Shown in pieces: positions 1-7,310 of a stretch of DNA of 53,516 nt. Position 1 is the stretch's first letter. Each line of letters begins with the position of its first letter. The notes under the pieces are model-generated. The model was not told the DNA's origin. It worked only from the letters and a program-made list of their open reading frames with translations, and searched no databases. A program made the position numbers and the translations under genes. This stretch comes from CAZWHE01 sp964633825 (lineage in GTDB: Bacteria > Planctomycetota > B15-G4 > CAYZWU01), in NCBI GenBank assembly GCA_964633825.1, contig CAZWHE010000006.1, forward strand, positions 1 through 53,516, written 5' to 3'.

Positions 1-431
1 GCCGCCAACTGGGGATCGGTCTCCGTCCCTTCGTTGAGGAAGAACCAGATCGTGCCGTCTTCGCACCCCGCCACCACGTCGTTTTTGCCGTCGCCGTTCC
101 AATCCACGCCTTGTGGATAAGCGCCGATACATCACCCGGCGGGAAGCGAAATCGGAGCGCCGCCGGCGAGAAGCGTCCGGGAACCCTCGAAAACAGGGGA
201 TTCGTCCGTTCCCGTGTTGACGTAAACCATGATCATCCCCCCGGCGAACTGCCCCACGAGAAGATCCTTCTTCCCGTCGTTGTTCCAGTCTGCGACGCAA
301 GGGACGAGGTGCCCCACGTGAATATCGATCGCTTCTCCCCCCGCCTCGATCATGCGCCCTTCGGCCAGTTCGGGAGCGCCATTCCCCGCCTGGAAGAACA
401 TGAGAACGCTTGCCATGAATATAGTGATCAT
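1..431 (-). CDS. Secreted FG-GAP/VCBS-repeat protein with in-frame UGA (candidate selenoprotein), C-terminus cut by window edge
   Basis: The visible 143 codons start with a signal-peptide-like stretch (MITIFMASVLMFF) and contain two FG-GAP/VCBS-type repeats built around DWNNDGKKDLLVG and DWNGDGKNDVVAG. These are calcium-binding beta-propeller blades usually found in exported proteins. Codon 100 is TGA (positions 134-132), directly followed by TGT (Cys). The same frame continues to the window edge with the second repeat, so the TGA lies inside the domain and not at its end. I infer selenocysteine insertion, giving a Sec-Cys pair; a nonsense mutation is the alternative. The start at 431 is preferred over the ATG at 437 because GAGGAG then sits 6 nt upstream. 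The gene is divergent from the subtilisin gene. Its function is unknown. Confidence 0.7.
99..121 (-). promoter_or_regulatory. SECIS-like stem-loop downstream of in-frame UGA
   Basis: Nucleotides 14-19 after the UGA (ATCCAC) pair perfectly with nucleotides 25-30 (GTGGAT) around a 5-nt loop AAGGC. After a T.T mismatch, two more pairs (C-G and U.G) extend the stem. The apical loop starts 20 nt after the UGA and carries G residues. This matches the general geometry of bacterial SECIS elements, which lie within the coding region just 3' of the UGA and are bound by SelB. It was seen by manual pairing only and no folding energy was computed. Confidence 0.45.
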
Positions 432-544
432 TTTCATCTCCTCGAGCTGCGTGACAGAAATAAAAGAACCTTTTCGCGTTTAATCTACGCAATACTCGCA
501 AAACGGAGTAGGAAAAAGTCGCGTCACGAATCGGCTTTCGAAAG

Positions 545-573
545 TTGTATAGATAGAGATTTTCTTTTATAAT
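545..573 (+). promoter_or_regulatory. Sigma70-type promoter for the subtilisin gene
   Basis: TTGTAT (545-550) and a perfect TATAAT (568-573) are separated by 17 bp. The predicted start of transcription is near 580, leaving a 5' leader of about 90 nt before the ATG at 671. That ATG has AAGAGGAG as ribosome binding site. Confidence 0.6.
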
Positions 574-670
574 CTATTGTTGGAGCAGCGCTCCCTTCTT
601 CAGCCGAAAAACACTTGAAGCCCTATATGCTCATTTCGATAGCACCTGTCATAGAAAGAGGAGATCAGTC

Positions 671-2287
671 ATGAAACCTATTCCCATTATCGCGTCGATC
701 CTGACCCTATTCCTGTTCTCTGCAGCGCCATTCGACGCATTCGCCCAGGATATGCAAAACCTGCCCGCAGAGGTGGAAAAGCTTCTCGAAAAAGGTTACG
801 CACCGGATTCCATTCTGGTCAAGTTCCGTCCCGGCACCCCTTCAGCGACGGTCAACACCCTCTCCGGGGCCCTCGACATCGAGAAGATAAGCTCGCTTCA
901 TCAGATAGGAGTCGACGTCTTTCGCGTTCCCTACGACCGGGTCCTCGAAACCATCGAAGAGCTTTCGGCGCGCCCCGAGATCGAATTCGCCGAGCCCAAT
1001 TACATCCGCCGGCTCCTGTTCACTCCCAACGACCCGAGGTTCAGCGACCAGTGGGGCTGGCAGAACACCAACGCCGAGGCCGCGTGGGACCTCACGATGG
1101 GAAGCAATGACGTTATCGTGGCCGTTATCGACACCGGCATCGATCAGGATCACCCCGATCTCGTCAACCAGCGATGGGTCAATGTCGACGAGATCGCCGG
1201 AAACCAAATCGACGACGACGGCAACGGCTATGTGGACGACCGCTACGGCTACGACTTTTTCGGCACGGCGCTCCTCTTCGGTCTCCTCCCGCCGCCCGAG
1301 GGGGACGAGGACCCCAACCCCGAGGATGACAACGGCCACGGCTCCCACACTTCCGGCACGGTCGCGGCCCAAACCCACAACGGCGTCGGCGTGGCCGGCA
1401 CGGCGACGGACTGCCGCGTCATGGTCCTGCGCGCCCTCGGCGGGCTTCTCGGTTTCGGATATGAATCGGACATCAACAACGCCATCCTCTACGCCGCCGA
1501 CAACGGCGCCGATATCATCAGCATGAGCCTGGGCGGAGCGCAGTTCTCGAGCTCGGGGATGCTGGCCTGCGCCTACGCCGAAAGTTTCGACGTCCTCGTC
1601 GTCTGCGCCGCGGGCAACGACGGCAACACCAAGATCCTCTACCCGGCCGGTTATCCGTCGACCATGGCCGTGAGCGCGACCAAGTCGAACGACAACCTCG
1701 CCGGGTTCTCGTCGCGGGGCGCCGACATCGAGGTGGCCGCGCCGGGAGACGGCGTTCTCAGCACCTGGAAAGGAGGCGGTTACAAATCGGTCAGCGGCAC
1801 TTCCATGGCCTGCCCCCACGCGGCCGGTCTCTGCGCGCTCGTGCGTTCCCATCACCCTGCGATCTCGTCGAGCCAGGCGAGGCAGATGGTGCGCGACGGG
1901 GCGACCGATCTCGGCGCGGCCGGCTGGGACGAGAATTACGGAGACGGCCGGATCGACTCGTACGCCGCTTTAACGACACCGGTGCCCGACCCGACGGTGA
2001 TCAATCTCTTCACTCCCGGGAACGGGAGCACGATCAACACGGGCGGCAGCAACTATGCCTACGGTTTCGGGTGGTCCCGCGTCAGCGGGGCGGCCAAGTA
2101 TGCCATGCAGGTGAAGGTCCCGAGCGGCGGCACGTCCACCCTTATGGGAATCACGGACAACTACTACTACCCGAACCAGGCCGCCTGGGAGAGCGCTCCC
2201 GGGGGCGCTTATCAGTGGCGCGCCGCGGCCCTTACCGCCGGCGGACAGGTGATCAGCGTCTCCGACTGGTGGACGTTCACCAAGTAA
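671..2287 (+). CDS. Secreted subtilisin-family (S8) serine protease
   Basis: This 538-residue preproprotein has a signal peptide (about 1-25, ending FDAFA). An inhibitor-type prodomain follows (about 46-112, SILVKFRPG through EFAEPNYIRR) of the fervidolysin-like kind. The S8 catalytic domain spans about 130-430. The triad is Asp154 in VIDTGID, His223 in NGHGSHTSG and Ser378 in SGTSMACPHAAG, with oxyanion Asn315 in AAGNDG. The C-terminal ~95 residues form a beta-sandwich, fibronectin-III-like domain (FTPGNGSTI through SDWWTFTK). All catalytic residues are present, so it should be an active extracellular endopeptidase. It has its own promoter and a strong ribosome binding site, and no obvious operon partner. 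Confidence 0.93.
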   Translation: MKPIPIIASILTLFLFSAAPFDAFAQDMQNLPAEVEKLLEKGYAPDSILVKFRPGTPSATVNTLSGALDIEKISSLHQIGVDVFRVPYDRVLETIEELSARPEIEFAEPNYIRRLLFTPNDPRFSDQWGWQNTNAEAAWDLTMGSNDVIVAVIDTGIDQDHPDLVNQRWVNVDEIAGNQIDDDGNGYVDDRYGYDFFGTALLFGLLPPPEGDEDPNPEDDNGHGSHTSGTVAAQTHNGVGVAGTATDCRVMVLRALGGLLGFGYESDINNAILYAADNGADIISMSLGGAQFSSSGMLACAYAESFDVLVVCAAGNDGNTKILYPAGYPSTMAVSATKSNDNLAGFSSRGADIEVAAPGDGVLSTWKGGGYKSVSGTSMACPHAAGLCALVRSHHPAISSSQARQMVRDGATDLGAAGWDENYGDGRIDSYAALTTPVPDPTVINLFTPGNGSTINTGGSNYAYGFGWSRVSGAAKYAMQVKVPSGGTSTLMGITDNYYYPNQAAWESAPGGAYQWRAAALTAGGQVISVSDWWTFTK

Positions 2288-2317
2288 TCGATCTCAATCG
2301 AACGATCATTAACCGGG

Positions 2318-2347
2318 TTAGCCGAACACCCTCGGCGGACGTATAAT
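2318..2347 (+). promoter_or_regulatory. Possible promoter before the GH84 gene
   Basis: A perfect TATAAT (2342-2347) lies 18 bp after a weak TTAGCC (2318-2323). It ends 1 nt before the ATG at 2349. If it is used, transcription would start inside the annotated coding sequence, and translation would have to begin further down, for example at GTG 2433. Confidence 0.3.
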
Positions 2348-2348
2348 C

Positions 2349-4025
2349 ATGACGGCTGCGGGATTTCTTCGGTACCCGGTCCGTTCCGCATCCGCCGTTC
2401 ATGGTGTGCGTTATTTTCCTGGATATCCTGATGTGAACGATACTATCGGGGAACACCGCTCAAGCCCGCGGGCCCTCTCTTTCCCAAAGGGCGTTGTGGA
2501 AGGATTCTTCGGTCCAACCTGGGCTTTCGGCCAGCGTCTCTGGATGGTCCGGTTCATTGCCGGGCTCGGGATGAACACTTACATCTATGCGCCCAAGGAG
2601 GATCCCTTCCACAGAAAGAACTGGTCCGAACCCTACCCCGAAACCGAGAAGAACCAGCTCATCGAAACAATCAAGGTGTGCGCCGAGTCGGGAGTCGATT
2701 TCAACTTCGCCCTCAGCCCGGGCCTCTCCATTTCCTATTCCAACAGGAACGACCGGAACCGCCTTCTCGACAAGTACTCGGCCGCCGCCGAGTGGGGCGC
2801 CACTTCTTTTTCCCTCTTCCTCGACGACATTCCCCGCAGCCTGGCGGACGGCGGCGACAAGAAGATGTTCAAAAGCCTGGCCTCCGCCCAGGCCGATCTC
2901 GCGAACGGGCTCTTCGAAAGGCTCGAGCAGCGGCTCCTCTTCTGCCCCACAGAGTACGCGGGAACGAGAACGACCCCCTACCTCGAGACGCTGGGCCGCG
3001 AACTGGACGAAGGTATTCCGATCCTGTGGACCGGGCCGCGCGTTGTCTCGCACACAATCACGCGGAAGGACGCCCGCGCCTTTGCGGCCGCCGTCGGCCG
3101 CAAGCCCTATCTCTGGGACAACTATCCCGTCAACGACTTCGCACCGAACAGGATTTTCCTCGGACCTTTTCGCGGAAGGGAAGCCGGGCTCGCATGCGAG
3201 CTCTGCGGCTACGTGTCCAATCCCATGAACCAGCCCTTCGCCTCGGGGATCGCCTTGAGAACGCTGGCCGATTACTTCGAAGATCCCGAGGGATACGATC
3301 CCGAAAAGGCCTGGACGAAGGCCGTTCGCAGCGCCGCTCCGGATGGGCTCGGCGCCGAATTTGCGCTGGCAGCCGGGATGTTGAAGCCCTCTAGGCTCGA
3401 AAAGGAACAGAAAACCCCCCTCTCCCGAAAAGAAGGCGAAAAGGCGGCGGGCTATTCCCGGAAACTGCTCTCCGCACTCGACAGGCTCCTTCACGAAGCG
3501 AGCCGCCACCCCCTTCTCACGGAAATATCGGGATGGCTGAGAGACATGGTCCTCCGCTGCCGGGTCGTTCTGGCCGCCGAAAAAACGGCGGCCGCGGCCT
3601 GGCCCGACCGGGAGCTCGTCGGAAGGCGCCACACCCTCTCGTCGGCCGACGAGATCTGCCGCGCCGAGAAAATCCTTCTCCCCCTGATGAGGAAAGAAGA
3701 GCTCCTTTTCGAGACGCTTTTGAAAGAGACGAGAGAGGAGGGTCTGGCGTGTGTTCTCCTCGATGCGGGCGAGGCCGTCTCTGTTTCGAAGATCACGGCC
3801 CTCTGGGGGCGGCCTTTCGAAGGGGAACCGCCGTCCGAGCTCCCGCTTCTCGAGACCTCCCGGGACGGGTGTGATTTCGAAAGGGTTCCCCTGGAAAAAG
3901 AGAGCTCTTCCTTTACGGCCCGTCTTTCCGGGCGCCCCCTCCGGTTCGTCAGGATCACCGGACCCGGAGGACATCATCTTTATCTGATTTTTGAAGCCGT
4001 TAAACAGAGAGGCAAGGAACAATGA
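2349..4025 (+). CDS. GH84-type beta-N-acetylglucosaminidase (O-GlcNAcase/hyaluronidase family)
   Basis: Residues about 48-330 match the glycoside hydrolase family 84 barrel. They start with GVVEGFFGPTW, continue through NTYIYAPKEDPFHR, and hold the catalytic Asp pair in FSLFLDDIP (Asp159-Asp160). The motifs LWDNYPVND and YVSNPMNQP are also typical. GH84 enzymes remove N-acetylglucosamine by substrate-assisted catalysis. The C-terminal ~200 residues are helical plus a small beta domain. No signal peptide is seen, so the enzyme is probably cytoplasmic. The start is uncertain: neither ATG 2349 nor GTG 2433 has a good ribosome binding site, and a -10 box abuts 2349. The stop overlaps the next start (ATGA), which implies translational coupling. 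Confidence 0.85.
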   Translation: MTAAGFLRYPVRSASAVHGVRYFPGYPDVNDTIGEHRSSPRALSFPKGVVEGFFGPTWAFGQRLWMVRFIAGLGMNTYIYAPKEDPFHRKNWSEPYPETEKNQLIETIKVCAESGVDFNFALSPGLSISYSNRNDRNRLLDKYSAAAEWGATSFSLFLDDIPRSLADGGDKKMFKSLASAQADLANGLFERLEQRLLFCPTEYAGTRTTPYLETLGRELDEGIPILWTGPRVVSHTITRKDARAFAAAVGRKPYLWDNYPVNDFAPNRIFLGPFRGREAGLACELCGYVSNPMNQPFASGIALRTLADYFEDPEGYDPEKAWTKAVRSAAPDGLGAEFALAAGMLKPSRLEKEQKTPLSRKEGEKAAGYSRKLLSALDRLLHEASRHPLLTEISGWLRDMVLRCRVVLAAEKTAAAAWPDRELVGRRHTLSSADEICRAEKILLPLMRKEELLFETLLKETREEGLACVLLDAGEAVSVSKITALWGRPFEGEPPSELPLLETSRDGCDFERVPLEKESSSFTARLSGRPLRFVRITGPGGHHLYLIFEAVKQRGKEQ

Positions 4026-4972
4026 TCGCCATTCCCGTCCCGCGCCATTTCCATTTCAGACACATGATCATGTCCCACGGCTGGGTGGATCTCGAGCCTT
4101 TCCGATGGAACCCGGACGACTCTTCCCTCGACGCCGTGTTGAAGACATCCCCCCAAAAAGCCTTCGCCGTCACCATCACGAGCGATCGCGACAACAAACC
4201 CGGGCAGCGCCTCGTTGTGAAAAAGAAAGCCGGCCCCCGCCTCGGAAAGGGAGACATCGCCGCTGTGGCGGAAAGAATCGGCTGGATGTTCAGGCTCGAC
4301 GAGGATTTCACGCCTTTCCAGAAAACCTGCGGGCGAACGAAAGGCCTGACCTGGGTCAGACGATACGGGCTGGGGCCCTTCCTGAGGAACAGCGACCTTT
4401 TCGAAGAATTCGTCAAGGTGCTGTTCACCACCAACGTGAGCTGGGCCGGGACAAGAATGATGAACCGGCTTTTCATCGAACACCTCGGCCGGCCCGTGAA
4501 CGGGCCTCCGAAAGGGCGGGGGAGCGTCCGGGCGAAGAAGCTCCGCGCTTTTCCTGACGCGGACGCCGTCGCCCGCGTCTCCGAAGCATACCTCCGCGAG
4601 AAGGTGCGCGTGGGATACCGGGCTCCCTATCTGATCGAATTCGCGCAAAACGTCGCCTCGGGCGCGCTCAGGCTCGACGCCTTTGCAGATCGATCGATTC
4701 CGCCGGACGATCTTGCCAAGTCCCTTTCGAGCATCAAGGGATTCGGACCCTATGCGGTGAGCGCTCTTTTTCTCACCCTGGGGCGTTACGACCGGCTGAT
4801 TCTCGACTCGTGGACCCGGAAAAAAGCCGCCGAGCGCCACTTTAAAACAGGTAAAGCTGCCGACAGGAGCCTCCGCCGCGTATATGATAAATGGGGATCT
4901 TGGCAAACGCTCGCCTGCTGGTTCGAGTGCGCCTACGACACCTGGTTCAAAGATGAGTTGAGGAAGAAGTGA
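4022..4972 (+). CDS. HhH-GPD base-excision DNA glycosylase (AlkA-like)
   Basis: This 316-residue protein has a helix-hairpin-helix at about 235-256 (LSSIKGFGPYAVSALFLTLG), followed by the catalytic Asp262 in LILDSW. That is the signature of the HhH-GPD superfamily, which excises damaged bases. The N-terminal ~100 residues (HFHFRHMIMSHGWVDL and following) resemble the beta domain of AlkA/OGG-type glycosylases. No [4Fe-4S] cysteine cluster of the Nth/MutY type is seen at the C-terminus. Substrate specificity (alkylated or oxidised base) cannot be told. It starts inside the stop of the GH84 gene (ATGA). Confidence 0.82.
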   Translation: MIAIPVPRHFHFRHMIMSHGWVDLEPFRWNPDDSSLDAVLKTSPQKAFAVTITSDRDNKPGQRLVVKKKAGPRLGKGDIAAVAERIGWMFRLDEDFTPFQKTCGRTKGLTWVRRYGLGPFLRNSDLFEEFVKVLFTTNVSWAGTRMMNRLFIEHLGRPVNGPPKGRGSVRAKKLRAFPDADAVARVSEAYLREKVRVGYRAPYLIEFAQNVASGALRLDAFADRSIPPDDLAKSLSSIKGFGPYAVSALFLTLGRYDRLILDSWTRKKAAERHFKTGKAADRSLRRVYDKWGSWQTLACWFECAYDTWFKDELRKK

Positions 4973-5040
4973 GAGATTGAGATACTTGACCTCGATCTCA
5001 TGATCGATTCGAGCTTTTCAAATGACAGGAGATCCGTTTC

Positions 5041-6210
5041 ATGAAAACGACCGCAACTCTATCGGCCCTCTTTCTTGTATTGCTCGCCGCTTGCAGCGCT
5101 CCCGAGGAAAAGATTTCGAACAATAACGAACCGGCCCCTGCCGAGGAAAACAGGACCGCAGTCAAGGAGGCGCCCTTTCCGGAAACCGATGAGCCGGCTC
5201 CCCCGCCCGCAAAGGACCTGCAGGAAATCCGCGAGGAAACCCCTTCGTTCGCCATGGAAGCATACCGGCTCAGGATGCAGGGGAAAGCGGATGAATCGCT
5301 CGGGAGGCTCGCATTAACGGCGATGTTGAAACCAGACAGCGCCCCCGATCTTTTCGAGCTCTCGCGCCATCACTATCTCAAGCGCAGGATGAGCCACGCC
5401 CTCTACAACATCCGCGAGGCCGTTAAGCTGGACAGCGATAATCTCCGCTATCTCTTCTGGCTCGGACATGTCGCTCACGTGCAGAATCTCTCCCAGTATC
5501 ACGTCAACATGAGCCTCGACAGGAAGCTGACCGACGAATCGATCGCGGCCTACGAAAAAGCGATCGAACTGGACCCCAACTTCTACAAGGCTTGGCTCTA
5601 TCTCATCGACCTGCTCGTCAGAACTCCCGTAGATGACGGCGGGGACCCGGAAAAAGCGAATGCCCTGGCCGACGATCTCTACAAGATCGACAGGGGATGG
5701 GGGGTGCTGGCCCGCAGCATGGCGATCAGACCCGGCCTGCCCTGGGACACGCTACTTCCCGACCTGGAAGATATTCTCGAAAAAGACCCAGACAACCGGG
5801 GCGCCCTCATTTTCAAGGTGAACGATCTCTTTAAGAAAAAGGACGAGATCGTCGAGGCGGAGGCCGTGATCGACAGGATCGTCAAAGCCGACCCCGTCAA
5901 GCGGGACCTCTACCTCGAATTCGGGTTGAGATCCTTCAGGTACGGACACCGCGAAGTGGGCTTCAAGGCCATAAAGAAATACATGAATTTCCCCGGCCTC
6001 TCTACCTTTGAAGCAGCGATCGGATGGAACCATATCGCCATGACGTACAGCATGATCGACGACGAGGACAACTGTGCGAAGTGCACGGACAAGGCCATAT
6101 CGCTCGACCCCAATCTCTGGAAAAACGCCAGGCTTCCGCCCGATGACTTTTTCCTTCCGCCCGTCGATGGCAAGACCGAAAGCCCGGACCGAGAGAAAGG
6201 GAACCAGTGA
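5041..6210 (+). CDS. TPR-containing lipoprotein
   Basis: The 389-residue product begins with a lipoprotein signal (MKTTATLSALFLVLLAAC, lipobox LAAC). A Pro/Glu-rich linker follows (about 20-65), then tetratricopeptide-type repeats. Repeat signatures include SHALYNIREAVKLDSDNLRY, ESIAAYEKAIELDPNFYKAW and CAKCTDKAISLDPNLW. TPRs mediate protein-protein contacts; no enzymatic domain is visible. AGGAG lies a few bases upstream of the ATG. The last bases overlap the start of the GHMP kinase gene (GTGA), so the two are likely co-translated. Confidence 0.85.
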   Translation: MKTTATLSALFLVLLAACSAPEEKISNNNEPAPAEENRTAVKEAPFPETDEPAPPPAKDLQEIREETPSFAMEAYRLRMQGKADESLGRLALTAMLKPDSAPDLFELSRHHYLKRRMSHALYNIREAVKLDSDNLRYLFWLGHVAHVQNLSQYHVNMSLDRKLTDESIAAYEKAIELDPNFYKAWLYLIDLLVRTPVDDGGDPEKANALADDLYKIDRGWGVLARSMAIRPGLPWDTLLPDLEDILEKDPDNRGALIFKVNDLFKKKDEIVEAEAVIDRIVKADPVKRDLYLEFGLRSFRYGHREVGFKAIKKYMNFPGLSTFEAAIGWNHIAMTYSMIDDEDNCAKCTDKAISLDPNLWKNARLPPDDFFLPPVDGKTESPDREKGNQ

Positions 6211-7310
6211 AAATCCATGCCATGGCTCCGGGGCGCATCTGCCTTTTCGGCGAGCACCAGGATTACCTCGGCCTCCCCGTCATCGCAGCCGCCGTCAGTT
6301 TGGAAATCGAGATCAACCTCATTCCCGAAGATGACGGCCTCAACCGTTACAGACTCATCCTCCACGACCTGGACCGGGACGAAATCATCAACACGGCCCT
6401 GCCGATCATCTACCAGCACAGGAAGGATTATCTGCGGTCGGTGGTGAAAACACTCCGGCGGGAGGGGATCGCAATACCCCGCGCCCTCACGGCCGAGGTC
6501 AAAAGCCGTATTCCGGTGGCGGCCGGAGCATCGAGCTCCACGGCATTCACCGTGGCCTGGACCGGAGCGCTCCTGAAAGCGGCCCGCCATCCCGGCGCCG
6601 CCGACCCCGGTTTTGTGGCTCACATCTCCCATCTGTCCGAGGTGGCCGAATTCAAGGAGAGCGGCGGCATGATGGATCAAACCGCCGTCACCAGGGGCGG
6701 GCTCTGCTTTTTCCACCGGGACGGCGATCCCTCCTTCGTGAGCCTTCGGGCAAGGCCGGAAGGCTTTGTCATCGGCGACTCGCGCCGGCCCAAGGACACG
6801 CAGGCCGTTCTCTCCCGTGTCCGCGGCAGGATGGAGGGGGCGATGAAAAAGATCAGGGCCGGGACCATGCCCGGTTTCTCGCTCGAAGAGAGCTCACCGG
6901 CCGAGGTCGCCGAAGCCGTCGCCGGAAGTTCCCTCGACAGCGCGGAGAAGGACGTTCTTCTAGGCAACCTGGAAAACAGGGACATCCTCCGTGCGGCTTT
7001 CGACCTGCTCTCCTCCGATGATTTCGAGCCCGACAAGCTGGGGAATCTCTTGACCCGGCACCATGAAATCCTTCGGGACAACCTCGGTATATCGACTGAC
7101 AAGATCGAGAAAATGATCGAAGCGGCCATGAATGCCGGCGCGCTGGGATGCAAGATCAACGGCTCGGGCGGCGGCGGCTGCATGTTCGCCTACGCCCCAG
7201 GCCGCAGCAAAGAAACTGCCGAAGCCATCGAAGGGGCCGGCGGTACGGCCTATACCGTGGAAATCGCCGACGGTCTCAGAGTTACGGAGGAAAAGTGCGA
7301 TTCCGGGTAA
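6207..7310 (+). CDS. GHMP-family kinase, galactokinase-like
   Basis: Three GHMP motifs are present. The first is the N-terminal APGRICLFGEHQDY, which resembles galactokinase GEHTDY. The second is the phosphate-binding PVAAGASSSTAF. The third is the C-terminal INGSGGGGCMF. GGMMDQTAV matches the galactokinase region containing the catalytic Asp. The enzyme should phosphorylate a small sugar or related alcohol using ATP in the cytoplasm; the actual substrate is not evident. At 367 residues it has normal family length. It starts at GTG 6207, overlapping the TPR lipoprotein stop. Its end overlaps the sulfatase-fold lipoprotein start by 16 bp, placing it in the middle of a three-gene operon. Confidence 0.85.
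   Translation: MKIHAMAPGRICLFGEHQDYLGLPVIAAAVSLEIEINLIPEDDGLNRYRLILHDLDRDEIINTALPIIYQHRKDYLRSVVKTLRREGIAIPRALTAEVKSRIPVAAGASSSTAFTVAWTGALLKAARHPGAADPGFVAHISHLSEVAEFKESGGMMDQTAVTRGGLCFFHRDGDPSFVSLRARPEGFVIGDSRRPKDTQAVLSRVRGRMEGAMKKIRAGTMPGFSLEESSPAEVAEAVAGSSLDSAEKDVLLGNLENRDILRAAFDLLSSDDFEPDKLGNLLTRHHEILRDNLGISTDKIEKMIEAAMNAGALGCKINGSGGGGCMFAYAPGRSKETAEAIEGAGGTAYTVEIADGLRVTEEKCDSG

Noticed and set aside
842..1855. Long open frame antisense to the subtilisin gene
   Set aside because: It mirrors the codon pattern of the catalytic S8 gene on the other strand, has low-complexity Arg/Val/Gly composition and no recognisable domain.
2460..4022. 520-codon open frame antisense to the GH84 gene
   Set aside because: It is a GC-rich shadow frame. 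The plus strand encodes a family with identifiable catalytic residues.
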